Origin: Rhyzopertha dominica
Lineage: Eukaryota; Arthropoda; Insecta; Coleoptera; Bostrichidae
Assembly: GCA_025024175.1 (NCBI GenBank)
Contig: QCXZ01000041.1
Coordinates: 52,633,786-52,697,785 of the forward strand
DNA length: 64,000 nucleotides
Reading direction: 5' to 3'
The notes under the pieces: model-generated
Database searches by the model: none
Told to the model about the DNA's origin: nothing
What the model saw: only the letters and a program-made list of their open reading frames with translations
Shown here: in pieces, positions 1 through 16,123 of the stretch
How the letters are laid out: the number at the start of each line of letters is the position of its first letter
Position numbering within the stretch: position 1 is the first letter of the stretch
Position numbers and translations under genes: made by a program

Positions 1-46
1 AACAAGGGGGTTGGTGGTTTTTGTACCCTTGAGACGGAATACACAC

Positions 47-3000
47 CCATTACGTATATGAAAACAACATATTCCAGTAGGGTAGGCACGTTTCCACGCT
101 GCTTTTCAGCTTTCTCTATCACCATTTGTCTCAAACTTTCCGTGCCGAAGAGTTCAAATAGCAAATCCTCAGCTCTTTGAGATACAAGAATAAGTATAAC
201 TGGAAATGCAAGCTTCATTACCATATTTTCAATAATATTTATTTCTTACGAAGAAAAAATAAATAGGAGGATGAATGTATCAAAAACTTCATGAAAGGTT
301 TACGCATCAGCTTTCCTGTTTTAGTTTCCGGAGCCACCAAGTATAAGGTACAGTAGAGAGGAAATAATAGGGCGACCTTCGCTATTATCGTTAGTTTTTG
401 AGTGCTAGATTTTCTTCTAAATCCTGGTACACCTTCGTACCATATGGCAGCCAATAATTGTTGGATATTGGGATGAGCAACAAACTACAAAGAAAATAAG
501 ACCTCGAAATTGGAATAACTGTGGACTCACCTTTTTTTGCTTGTAAACAATGGCCAGCTCCAACCTGGCCAACTTCATGTGCTCCCCCTCCTTATAAGGA
601 GGATTTTCAGGATCGTGGTTTAGAATAATCGCTAATTCTTGAGAGCTTCTCGATTGATGAAGCAAATCAACAGCGAACTGCTGACACTGTCTCCTCAACT
701 CCAAATATTCTGATTTACATTCCTAAACATTAAAAATAACAACTGAAATTCAAAAGAAAGATCAGTCTTACAGGCTCGGCAAACGCTAAATTTCTTAATT
801 CCCAAGATAGTTGAAAGGCGGTCAAGATTGGATCGCTGGAAGATAGAGCGATCAAGGAGGGACTGGCCAAAGCCCTGTACTCGTTGATTCTAGACAGCGA
901 GTGTCTAAGGGAGTCCTCTTCAGATTCCTTAATGCACTCTTCGCATCCACACCTGCAATCAAAATCATCCAGCATAATACGACTTCAAAAAATCTCACGT
1001 TCTCAACTTGATGTCATGGGGCATTGGTAAAGTTGCTCCTCTATCCAGCAGGATCTTCAAAATCTCGTAGTTGTTCCTGTGGGCAGCCAGAATCAACGGA
1101 GTTATGTCTGGGGTGAAAGAGGCTGTGTTGATATCCATCTTCTGCCAACTCTGCGAAACAAGGCTCGATCGTTTATGCTTCATTGCTTGAGTTGATGGCT
1201 TACGTATGGCTCTCCTTCTTTGTGAATCAGTTCTTCGTGTTCTAAAAGGAGCTCCACAGCTTCCACGAACTCAGCGTTGATGGCATGTAGAAGGGCGTCT
1301 TTGGTTTGTACTCCCATGACTACTAGAAGCTCTACCATTTCCAGGTTTTCTTGATCGATCGCTAACGTAAGGGCACCACGACCCAGACTGTCGACGCAGT
1401 TGATGTTGAAGGCTTTGAACTTGTACGCCTTCTGGAGCATCCTTCAAAGCAAGTACAAAGAAAGGTTATTATATGCAATACACTTGATTATGACTGCCAG
1501 TTTATCTATAGGTTGTAGTACTTCTATTACTGTCCAGTCTTTCGAATATTGTTTCTTGTGCAGTTGTTGTATACACCTATAGTGTCCATAAGAAAAGCAT
1601 GGGAACGAAAATCATGTCTAACTCAAAACGTGATCATTCAAATTTCGCGAATTTTTGAGGACATGTTTCTGCTTATATTCCCTAGTGAACTGCGACTCGA
1701 GTTTTGACATTTTTTCTTCTACAAGTTACTCACAAATAGAAATTAAGTACGCTATGTTAACTTTCTTTCCTAAAAGCCTACAAAATAAACGCGTTTTCTA
1801 AGTCAAAAGTGAGTAAGGTAAGTCCATTTTTAAATCTTTTGATGTCGCTGCTCTACCATCTTTGGATAGATGCGACAATATTATTAGAGAGTCGAAATAA
1901 ATTTAATTTAATTCGATATAACGGCGACAGTTCGAGAAAAGTTCTGGAGTATTCAATAGATTATTTTTTTACTTTTTTACATAGAGATTGCCCGAGATGT
2001 AAATGAGCGGATAAATCAAAGGCTCGGTAAACTATCCGATTTTTATAGAAAGTATATGGTACCAGAAATAATCGATCCACGCATTCCCACAGAGAAATTG
2101 TGATATATCTACAATTTATTTATTATATACTATTTAAAAAAGTTATTGTCTATATTTGTTTAGATATTACCATGACTTAGAATAAGACACCTGTATAATG
2201 GAACTGTATGCTCGCTAATTTTTAGTGTATACTCTATATTGCAAAATTAAAATACAAAATTCGTATTCTTATGAAATTGAACGATACCTTTCATACTTTA
2301 GTTTAGTATCTACGAATACTTGGTGAAACATCACAAAAATGAAGTAGAATGCAATAAAATGCTTATCTTCAACCAATGCGAGAATTTTCCAGGTTAAACA
2401 GTTTATTTGCATCTTGGGATAGGGTGAAAGACAATTTATGACAGGTAACCGGGAGCAATTAGAGGCATACCTATAGAGGGGGGAAATATTAAAGTATTTG
2501 AAACATGATCTGGATCTAACGCCTACAGTTTTTTAGATACAAATTCCATTTTGCGTACAGAGCTTCTTATACTTGTTATCTGAATGGCCACGCCGCCGTT
2601 TCCCCAAAATTTTGCTTTAAAATTGAGATATTGAAGATATTAAAAATTTTTATAAAATAAAAGTTACTTTTTCCTGGCTTTTCAGAGACATAATTAAAAT
2701 TTTGGCCTCGTTGCGTTGTAGAGGATTATTTGTAATACAACATGCTAAAAAATGAAGGCAATCGAGCAGAAGATGATTAAGGGGAACGCCTAGAAGTTTT
2801 ATATGTAATCATAGGTATATGTACTCACACTTCACACTTTATTTTATACGTGAATCTTTCGCTAAGAATAATATTAAATATAAAAGTAATCAATCGAGTT
2901 TTGTTTTCGTTATAAATTTATGTTGAACTCACCTTCTAACTGTCGCCATATCTCCTCTTTCCACGGCCAGCAAAAACTTCTTCTCCTCCAATGTAAGAGA

Positions 3001-3150
3001 CTTCGGCAGTGTCGGCATGCCGACCTCTAGCTTCGGCTTTTCAAGTCCAGCCTCCACATCAACCTAAAAACAAAAAAATCTCAAAGTGCAAAAAATAAAC
3101 GTCTCCATTTTCTCATGAATTACGTTGTTGCCCTGCTTTTCCTTCTCCAT
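47..3150 (-). CDS. trpl: TRPL channel subunit, 5' half (runs off left edge)
   Basis: Encodes a TRPC-type cation channel subunit of the insect photoreceptor plasma membrane, opened downstream of rhodopsin and phospholipase C. Coding exons on the minus strand: 3150-3124, 3063-2933, 1441-1204, 1150-999, 952-772, 722-531, 484-250 and 199-47. Every junction is GT-AG, and the joined frame is open for 436 codons plus one base. Visible parts are the N-terminal block [15 protein letters not shown], ankyrin repeats ([20 protein letters not shown], then [19 protein letters not shown]), the TRPC block [14 protein letters not shown], and the first membrane segments (SSYLFFL, then [12 protein letters not shown]). 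The run [21 protein letters not shown] and the SWQK-DINTA segment resemble fly TRPL more than TRP or TRPgamma, as I recall those families. The start is MEKEKQGNN at 3150, preceded by no other in-frame ATG that I could join. The pore and C-terminus lie outside the window. TRPgamma is the main alternative. Confidence 0.88.
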
Positions 3151-3900
3151 GGTGTCCCGCAAACAGGTTTTCCTCGACTTTGGCTAGAGCAACAAACGCT
3201 CATTGTCCGAAGTGAAACCTAATCCCGTTACATGGTAATCTTTTTATTAAATTATCGGTTATTAGGACGGCAGCCGTCTGCATTGTCTGTGACACCTCAA
3301 TTAGCCGCGTAATTGGACAGATTTATTAATTGCTCGTTATAATTAGCGAGCGCCGTTACTTCGGACTATCGAAAAATGCAAGCGATCGATGGATTCATTT
3401 GGTTAATTCCTCGATCGTCTTCGGTATATTATTCGGATTTCCCTGGAGTAAATGCTTGACTAAGAGCCCTGCCATATCATATATGGTTGGTATTCACGTT
3501 CCACTGGCTCAGGGAGTCGTCTTGAAGAGCTTGTAGTACTCCAGAAAGCCTTTGGGCGTTAGATTACTGCTAGTATATTAATTATGTGTGAATATCCGGC
3601 AGTGTTATCTTTGAAATGTGATTTTGATGCTAGGGATTTAATTTGATATTATAGTCGGTTTTCTCCATTTAGATAGTCGCAGTAGTACTGATGGTATTCT
3701 AAATATAACCAATTAATTAAAGCCAACACTTTCTTGCCTCGTATAATGAGTCAGGTAATTCAAAAACTGAATGTTTCAGTTGTTTCTCATAATTTTATAG
3801 GGAAGCTTACATATATTCTGAAAGCTAAATTTTGCTCAAAACTTCTATCAACTTGACGTATACAATAATCCTGAAAAGGCAATTCGCTAACAACTACATC
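3151..3900. promoter_or_regulatory. Putative trpl upstream region with homeodomain-type palindrome
   Basis: This is the 750 bases upstream of the trpl start codon. At about 3,297-3,316 it holds CAATTAGCCGCGTAATTG, an inverted pair of TAATTG homeodomain cores six bases apart. More ATTA/TAAT cores lie at 3,245-3,265 and 3,330-3,350. The stretch from 3,260 to 3,400 is less AT-rich than its surroundings. No exact TAATYNRATTA match was seen on this side. No coding exon was recognised. A promoter role is inferred from position only. Confidence 0.35.
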
Positions 3901-5700
3901 TTAACCAGACGAAGAAACAGCAAAAAAGTATCGGAAATTAAAATTGAAAGTGCTACAAAGTTCATCGTCATCACAGCAAGTTAGGCAGAATGAGAATAAA
4001 ATGGACACTTCTTCGTCATCACACCAAGTTGCACATAATGAGATAAAATTGGACACTATAATAACAGAAAATAATAAAAGTAATGTTTCATTTTCAAAAA
4101 CCGAACTTGATCTGTTAAGACACGGCTTAAAACATGCAGTAAAACCAAAACTATTTCCTTTAGAAGATATAATTAGTGATACTGAAAACGTGATTTTAAA
4201 TTTCAGTGAAGANAATAAATCAGAAGTGAGAAGAAAAGGCAAAAAAATTTTAGAGAAAGAAATACATGAAAAACTATCAAAGACAATGTGCAGTGCCTTT
4301 ACAGATAAAGCTTTTAAAAAGTTTAAAAGGAATGCGTTGTTTTTATGTTAAAGCTGATAAGGGAAATTCCATAGTTATTGTAAAAAAGATGATTATTTCA
4401 ATGACGTTACTTCTATGCTAGCAACCGATCCGTACGATATAATAAGCAAAAATCCATAAAAAATTTTTTAATGATACCTTGGACACTTGTAGTTTATTAG
4501 TAAATAATAATCTTAGATACAAGATAAAGTTAAAAAATCCGTTGATATCAAAAAGCTATGCTCTACCAAAAATTCATAAGCCAGGTAATAAGTATCGCCT
4601 CATAGTCTCAAACGTAAACGCTCCAAATTACCAATTAGCAAATTGGTGAAATAATGCCTGTTCGGTCAAAAATTCCCTAGATTTAATAAATAGATTAAAA
4701 GACTTTGATATTAAACCTAATCACAGACTAATATCTTTTGATGTCGAATCATTGTTCAATAGCGTACCAGTACCTCGAGCTTTAGAATTTTTGGAAGCTT
4801 TTCTTGAGCAAAATAAACTCGATAGAGAGGTCATTGACGAATACTTGAAGCTAACAAAACTGTGCATCCAACAAAACGCAATTTACATTTAATCAAAAAT
4901 CAATCAATAAATTTCACTTTTGAATTGGAAAAGGATTCCCAATTGCCATTTCTAGATTTAACAATATTAAGAAGGGATGATAACATCACGTTTAATATAT
5001 ACCGAAAACCGACACATACAGATAATTACATCAAAAATAATTCTTGTACGCCATTCAAGTACAAAATGTCCGTCTTTAATAGTTTGATACATAGATTACT
5101 AAATGTTCCATTATCTACAGAAAATTACAGAAATGAATAAGTATCATATATTTATAATTTAGCCAACTCAAATGGATAGAAAAAAGAAGTGATCACTAAG
5201 ATATTAAACAAACATAAATACAAATTAAATTTGCAATCTCACACGCATGTTAGCCCTGAAAAAGAAACTATATTCCATAGAAAATTTACATATTACCCTT
5301 CAATAATAAATTTCAAAATTTATTTTCTAAATTTAATATTAATCTTGCTTTTGAGAACAACTACACATTAAGAAACTTATTAGGCAACATCCTTGATAAA
5401 GAAGACCCATTAAACAAATCCGGAATTAATGAAATTAAATGCGGTAACTGCCCAAAAGAGTGTACCACGTAAACAATAGAAATGGAGAAAAATCTTCACT
5501 AGCACTACATAATATCGAAACAGGTCACAAATTTAATATAACCAACGTGAAGAACATAAAAACGTCAACACGCGCCAATTTCAACCCCTTAGAGGCCATT
5601 TACATGAAAGGCAATTCTACGGATCCTACACCCTTAAATAATCCACTTGTAGCAATAATAAAGTCAAAAGTGTTTTATTATTATTCAGGAATATTTTGAT
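3900..5700 (+). mobile_element. Decayed Penelope-like element in the trpl-trp spacer
   Basis: A degenerate Penelope-like retroelement reads rightward in several frames. Pieces in order: an N-terminal lysine-rich segment (3,944-4,350); the reverse transcriptase start KADKGNSIVIVKKDDY (about 4,352-4,400); the block SYALPKIHKPGNKYRLIVS (about 4,553-4,610); the motif A region SFDVESLFNSVP (about 4,735-4,770); then a jump to the block LPFLDLTILRRDD (4,940-4,985) and FNIYRKPTHTDNYI. The catalytic YxDD segment between these is missing, so the reverse transcriptase is dead. The region EIKCGNCPKE and the following NGEKSSLALHNIETGHKFNI (5,430-5,540) resemble the Cys pair and tail of the GIY-YIG endonuclease. 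Many stops and frameshifts are present. It is a different, older family from the 13.6-23.7 kb copies. Confidence 0.75.
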
Positions 5701-6030
5701 AAAAAATGTTAGCACTAGTCGAAAGATAGCTAAAAGTCGTTCCACTGATAAATAAAGGTCTAGCAATTGAAACTACAATACTTAGTACAGTGAGCACATG
5801 ATCTTGCAAATATCTTGTTTGGTAATCTCCAAAACCTACACGACCATCGTTATTATTATTATAGTTATCGGGTCCTTTTTCCCTGTTTAAGTAACACTTT
5901 TAATACCCCCTTTTACATAACTATGCTTCCCGATACGTAATGGTATGTCTCACGAAAAAATCGATGTTGACCTCTCTTTAGGGATTTCCTATATTACCAC
6001 AACGAGGTATATCGCATACTCAGGCTTTTT
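5701..6030. other. Spacer before trp, nothing coding seen
   Basis: This AT-rich stretch follows the PLE relic and should include the proximal trp promoter and 5' UTR. No coding exon, RNA gene or clear TATA-plus-initiator arrangement could be supported. Confidence 0.4.
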
Positions 6031-6041
6031 TAATTCAATTA
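6031..6041. promoter_or_regulatory. RCSI/P3-type photoreceptor homeodomain site
   Basis: The sequence TAATTCAATTA fits TAATYNRATTA exactly (Y=T, N=C, R=A). It ends 53 bases before the trp start codon. In Drosophila this palindromic site, called P3 or RCSI, sits just upstream of rhodopsin and other photoreceptor genes and binds Pax6/Otx/homeodomain factors. The match is seen directly. Function here is inferred from its place before a phototransduction channel gene. Confidence 0.55.
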
Positions 6042-6093
6042 GTCTAAGCCAGACTACGGGTAGAGGTGTTGTAATGACCGTGTAAAGCGAGAA

Positions 6094-11035
<4,942 letters not shown>

Positions 11036-11041
11036 ACGGTC

Positions 11042-11047
11042 AATAAA
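11042..11047 (+). terminator. Polyadenylation signal of trp
   Basis: AATAAA begins seven bases after the trp stop codon. That would give a very short 3' UTR unless a later signal is also used. Confidence 0.4.
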
Positions 11048-11049
11048 TA

Positions 11050-12040
11050 GTTGGAGTAGCGGTGACGGTTGTTTCTTTTCTAGATCCACTCAAATAAGGA
11101 ATTGACTTCAATGTCCTGTCACTTCTAGCCATCGCGTTTCCCAGAACTTTTAAATTCGACGATTCACTCCTGAAGTTTACTTGCTTTTAATATCTCTAGA
11201 GATCTAAACACAACTGACGTAGGTTGACGTGTCAAGGGTTCAAGTTTCAAAGCTTGAGTAAGTAAAAAAGGCCACCTATACGACGCTGATGGTAAAGACC
11301 TTCCATAAATTTTAGCAGAGTACGCGTTTATGACGGAGTTACTGCCGTATCTATTTTTAATGCTCTCGTAACTGATCCAAGTATATGCTGCAGATGTTTT
11401 AAATTTTAAAGTAAATCCGGTCATTTTTCCAGGATTTCACCGATGAGATGCGATTTAATATTACGTCTGCTTTTACTGGTTAGATTTCTGTAGACTTCTT
11501 GCTTGCTGCCTGAAATGATCGTTGTAGAATATTATGACAATAATAATTGAACATCAGATGGAAAGCCAATATCTTTACAAGCATTATAACTCGATGAATA
11601 TTTTATATAGGCTGGCGATTCTTAAACATAATATTTGCAGCGATAATTTTATCTTTAATTATTATTTCACGCTATTTATTTGTCATGGAATTAGCGAAAA
11701 TACTACAAAATACAAAATACTTTAGAAGGTTGCTTCAATTGGTTCCCAATATTCTTCTAAAGAAAGCTTGTCGTGGAATACTCTGTATATATCTATTGAT
11801 CCACGGCAAAAAGCATACTTTAAAAGCTGTGTTAATACATCATATCATCTCCTTTTTCAAAACAAAGCTAATTTCCCAAATTTTCAGCAACAAAAATGCG
11901 ATTTACAAAAGAGAATACACACCTAGAAATGCCAGTATTTTGTCGTAAAACTTTAAAGTAAGCCTCATCATTGAATTGAATCATTGAACATTATATTCCC
12001 AGTAAAAGAAATCAAGCAATAAGACACACCAACAGCTTTT
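11050..12040. other. Spacer between trp and FMRFa
   Basis: About 1 kb of AT-rich DNA. Short open frames at 11,164-11,424 (-) and 11,685-11,948 (+) have no recognisable domain and no good exon signals. I see no gene here. Confidence 0.4.
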
Positions 12041-12044
12041 CGTG

Positions 12045-12050
12045 TTTATT
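12045..12050 (-). terminator. Polyadenylation signal of FMRFa
   Basis: TTTATT on the plus strand is AATAAA on the minus strand, about 215 bases past the FMRFamide precursor stop codon. It fits a normal insect 3' UTR. Confidence 0.4.
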
Positions 12051-12261
12051 TCTACGCACGAAATTGACATTTGTACACCTTCCCCTTCCAACAAATCTAA
12101 CAATCTCGTTGTGCTCTTGTATTTGACATAAATCTTGAATTAGGACATTGGACACCTTATATATTTATAAAACATTACACCAAAAATATAAATCGTACAT
12201 TTGGTAGTTTCCAGCCACAGTCAACAATGAAATTACATAATTATATTGTAGGAGATTGGAT

Positions 12262-12807
12262 TTAAGCCGTCTCCGCGTACTTCCTCTCGTTGGCCTTCAG
12301 TGCCAACCAGCGCAGAAGCTGAAGAGGTTCCATCGAGTCCTCTTCGTATTTCGCCCTTCCAAACCTCATGAAGTTGTCGTTCTTCCTGTCGTAATCGTTC
12401 CTTCTCTTTCCTTCCTTGTAAACCTCCCTCTTCTTCCTGCCAGACCAGTCTTGGTCATCCTTCTTCCCGAATCTCAAGAAGTTGGAGCTTCGGTCTCTCC
12501 CGAAGCGAAGGAAATCGGAATTCCCTCTCCCGAACCTTACGAATCTATCGTTGTTGAGGAGCAAGCCGGATCTAGTGTGCCTGGATAGGTCCTCATAATC
12601 AAAGTCCTCAGGATTGGTGGTCATTCCTCGTCCGAAGCGAACGAAATCCGCCGCTCGTCTCTTGTCGATGGATTCGCTAGTTTTGGGATTGAATTCGTTG
12701 AATGGCTTGGCTTCATTGAAGAGGAGGGGGTCTTCGTAGGTGTCGTCCAAGGAGCAGCCTATGTAGGCTACTTGGAGTACGAGAAGTAATGTTTGCAACG
12801 GGGGCAT
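12262..12807 (-). CDS. FMRFa: FMRFamide-related neuropeptide precursor
   Basis: A secreted prohormone of 181 residues, processed in neurosecretory cells into amidated peptides that act on FMRFamide receptors. Residues 1-18 form a hydrophobic signal peptide (LQTLLLVLQVAYIGC). Five RFG sequences followed by basic cleavage residues give peptides ending in FVRFamide (about 58), FVRFamide (about 92), FLRFamide (about 102), FLRFamide (about 112) and FMRFamide (about 149). Likely mature forms are AADFVRFa, SGLLLNNDRFVRFa, GNSDFLRFa, a SSNFLRFa form and NDNFMRFa. Acidic spacers separate the N-terminal part, and a basic stretch SGRKKREVYKEGKRR precedes the last peptide. The coding sequence is a single exon. 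A splice acceptor (TTTCAG on the minus strand) lies at 12,822-12,827, so a 5' UTR exon is expected upstream. The mix of VRF, LRF and MRF endings distinguishes it from sNPF and myosuppressin precursors. Confidence 0.93.
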   Translation of the reverse strand: MPPLQTLLLVLQVAYIGCSLDDTYEDPLLFNEAKPFNEFNPKTSESIDKRRAADFVRFGRGMTTNPEDFDYEDLSRHTRSGLLLNNDRFVRFGRGNSDFLRFGRDRSSNFLRFGKKDDQDWSGRKKREVYKEGKRRNDYDRKNDNFMRFGRAKYEEDSMEPLQLLRWLALKANERKYAETA

Positions 12808-12849
12808 TGTTAATTTGTGCCCTGAAACAAAAAAAAAAGAGGAATGACA

Positions 12850-13574
12850 GAGCTTCGTCCATCTACATTGATTAATTAATCTACATATAACAATTCTATA
12901 CGATTGGTTACTCGCTTATGTGAGAAATTTTCCACCTATATCCCAAGGAACAAGTTGAATATTATGCTTGAGTTTGAGGAAAACCCACATAATTCTATAG
13001 TCGACAAGCAGCTGCAATGTTGCGGCGTTCCTACAAAATCATACCAATTTAAGTGCTCGTGGAACACGATTGTGATAGAAGAACATATTTTCAATATATT
13101 TAATAACATTCTCAATTCAGCTAAGGTTACATCCTAATTTCAAAAGGCAATTGCGAATAAAGCTTCCATTTCTCATTTCCTAATTCAGTACCTGCGAGAG
13201 AGAGATTGATTCATAATCGAATTGAAGATATCTTTGCTATTGAACAAGCTGTTTTTCGTTCGAAGGATTGTAGGGCCGAATGAAAACTAGTGTTTTTGTT
13301 GACCCTACAGCAGCTTATAATACACTTGAACTCTAAAGGCGACTCGTGAAGCCAGTTTAATACAGTACACGAATTAACACCAGTAAATATGAGATTGGCG
13401 TTATAAGTGTATTCACAAAATTTTCCCAAACTGCTTTCACTCGTCCGTTGCTTCGTATATTGAATTTCACCAAACAAACGTTTTTACATTTTGTATCTGG
13501 GTAAGACAGTAATTTTTAACAACAGGATTGAACAAAGCTCATTTGTTTCTTGATGTACCACTGTTGCTATTTGT
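12850..13574. other. Spacer upstream of FMRFa
   Basis: AT-rich and presumably holds the FMRFa promoter and 5' UTR exon. Open frames at 12,904-13,137 and 13,211-13,477 show no recognisable domain. Confidence 0.35.
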
Positions 13575-13597
13575 TATATATATATATATATATATAT
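13575..13597. repeat. (TA)n microsatellite, left edge of PLE cluster
   Basis: About 11 TA units directly abut the 3' terminus of the inverted PLE copy. A matching (TA)n lies at the right edge of the cluster (23,654-23,704). Confidence 0.9.
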
Positions 13598-16023
13598 TGG
13601 GAAGTTTTGAGGGGTATTCGACCTTACGGGTTTGAAATAAGTACACTCTTTTTACATTGCCGAGCTTTCGACTATAATTTTAGTCATCATCGGGGCTACT
13701 ACAAAAATTACAAAGTTTAAGTAACAAATGGTTGTTTTTTTATAAACATGTTCTTACCGAATTTGAGGTTACAAAATTTAAGTTGCCAATCTTGCGAAGT
13801 TTTATGTAATAACATTCTAATACGGGTTGTTTACTTTCTGGATCAACTGGATTAACTTTTACAAAAACAATTTACATACATTGATTTAGACGATTACAAC
13901 AGATTAAAAATTCTTAAGTTAACACGTCAAAATCGCTAAAATCAGTTCGAAATCACAGCCGTCAGTTTAAATTGTCAGTGTCAAACGCCACAGCCCCAAC
14001 ACCGTTGCCAAAACTTTAAGAGAGTAAGTATCTGTTTCTGTTATTTAATGTTAATTTTGATTTTTTATTTTTATTTTTATTATTTAAATAATGTTATCAG
14101 AAAGTAGGTAAGTATAAATGTTACTTAATTTTTGTGTGTCTGATTTTTTGTTTATAGTATTTTTGTGTTTGTTTATTTGATACATTTCTAAAATTAGTCG
14201 TTTTTTTGTGTTACTTTCTGTTTCTAAAATTTTTATGTTTTCCCAATTTATTTCATGTTCGTTTTGTAGTGCATGTTCAGTTAATGAGCAACGGTCTCTC
14301 TTTTTGTGATATCGCTTTTGTGAAGGGCTACTCTATTAGTTAACCACTGTGACGTCTGTCCGACATATACACTACCACAACTGTTACATTCTATAGAGTA
14401 AACTACATTTGATCGAAACTTTATAGGAACCTTGTCTTTTAATTTGCTAAAAAGATTTAGGCCTTTTTTTGTTATTTTTAATGGCTATTTTATATTTTCG
14501 GTTTGAAAGGTTCTAATGATTTTAGTTGATAAGTCTGATATATTTGGGAGGGACCCAAATCGTCCATTTTCTTCGGTTTTATTTTGTGTGGTGATATCTA
14601 GATGTTGCCGATTCTCCACATTTTCCAAATGTCCGTTGTTTGTTGTACAGAAAAGAATTTTGTTTATTAATGTTTTTGGATATGAATTTTGTAAGAGCAT
14701 GATTTTAAGTTTTTTTAGGTTTTTATTTACTAAACTTTCATGTGAAATTTTAATTATTCTTTGTTTCATCTGTTTTATGAAATTTGTTTTAATTTTTATC
14801 GAATGATTTGATGCGAAATTTAAGTACCTACCGGAAGATGTGGGTTTTTGATACCAGTCCAATATTAGAGTGCTATTTTGTCTTATAACCCTTGTGTCTA
14901 GAAAAGGCACACTTTTTTCCACTTCCCTCTCTACAGTGAATTTTATATTTTGATCGAAAGAGTTAAAAATTGTCATAATTTCTTCTATGCTATTTCTGGG
15001 AATTACTAATAGTAAGTCATCTACAAATTTTTTGATAAACGTTATTTTACAATTTAGTTTTGGTATACATGTGTCTAGTAAATGGTCCATTATGTATTGT
15101 GCCAGGATAGGGCTTAATTTGGAGCCCATGGTGCAACCAAAAATTTGTTTATAGTATTTGTTTTCATAAGAAAAATAACTGCTATCTAGTGTGAATATTA
15201 TCATCTCTATGAATAACTCTTTTCTTTTATTTATGTTTGTAATCTTTGGACATCTGAAGTGGGGATCTATTTTTGCCAATTTTCTTGTAATATTTTAACT
15301 ACTAATTTTTTCGAAATATTTCCAAAAAGATTTATTACGTCTAATGATATTATTTCATGGTCCGGTGGAATGTGTATGCCTTTTACTGACTCTGCAAATT
15401 GGAAACTATCTTTTATGTAATATACATTATTTGTATCGTATGATTTTGTTAAAATGTCACAGAGTAACTTTGACAATTGCATTGTTGGGCTTTGAATGCT
15501 TGAGACTATCGGTCTTAAGGGGACATTTGGTTTGTGGAGTTTCGGGTTTCCATAAATCTTTGGGCTTATTGAGTTATATGTTTTGTACATTTTTGCATCT
15601 TCGGCAGTTAGGTGTTTTATTTTTTCTAATGTATTTATATAGTTGTTAGCTTTTGTTTGAATGGTTCGAGTTGGGTCACATCTCAGTTCTTTGAAACAGT
15701 CTACATCTGATAAAATATCTCTCATTTTGCTCTGATATTGTTCTCTGTCCACGACAACCGTGACTCCCCCCTTATCACTATTTAAAACAAGTAAGTCTTG
15801 GTGTAATTTCAAATACTTTAAAGTTTGGTTATACATTGTGTCCGTTTGATTCTTTATATATTTATTTTTGTTAAAATGACTTGTTATTAAGCTTGTTACT
15901 TTTGCTCTATAGTAATCTCTACGTTCTTCGGATATGTGTTCTAAAATGTTTCTATGTCTGCAACCAGTTTTCCCCTGTGGATATCTTTTATGTTTGTCTT
16001 AAAACTGAATTTTGGTCCCAATC
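13598..16023 (-). mobile_element. Penelope-like element copy A (inverted, cut by the gap)
   Basis: A PLE reading leftward. The reverse transcriptase reads from 15,836 to 15,267 and from 15,279 to 14,485. A one-base shorter A run just after NWQK (near 15,279) breaks the frame. It keeps the uninterrupted LNSDKGGVTVVVDREQ junction that is broken in copies C and D. Visible motifs are SLDVINLFGNI (motif A), GCTMGSKLSPILAQYIM (motif B) and FVDDLLLVIP (catalytic motif C). The GIY-YIG endonuclease part is at about 14,150-14,460, again with homopolymer shifts. The 3' terminal repeat (13,598-14,040) contains the hammerhead-like motif. The 5' part is lost at the n gap. Confidence 0.92.
13642..13700 (-). 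ncRNA. Hammerhead-ribozyme-like motif, PLE copy A
   Basis: On the minus strand the terminal repeat reads CCGATGA, then a GACTA...TAGTC hairpin, then GAAA and GCTC...GAGT. This order (CUGANGA-like box, stem II, GAAA, stem III) is that of hammerhead cores, which are known in PLE terminal repeats. The first box has C where U is usual, and the cleavage-site strand is imperfect. Confidence 0.45.
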
Positions 16024-16123
16024 NNNNNNNNNNNNNNNNNNNNNNNNNNNNNNNNNNNNNNNNNNNNNNNNNNNNNNNNNNNNNNNNNNNNNNNNNNNNN
16101 NNNNNNNNNNNNNNNNNNNNNNN
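16024..16123. other. Assembly gap of 100 n
   Basis: Exactly 100 n separate the inverted PLE copy from a rightward copy. The round length suggests a nominal gap of unknown size within collapsed repeats. The true relationship of the two arms is therefore unknown. Confidence 0.97.

Noticed and set aside
12256..12588. 110-codon plus-strand frame opposite the FMRFamide precursor
   Set aside because: It is the antisense shadow of the precursor's repeated RFGR codons and has no independent signals.
15344..15649. 101-codon frame with Leu/Cys-rich protein, recurring at 18,552 and 21,566 on the other strand
   Set aside because: It is the antisense of the PLE reverse transcriptase in every copy, so it repeats only because the element does.
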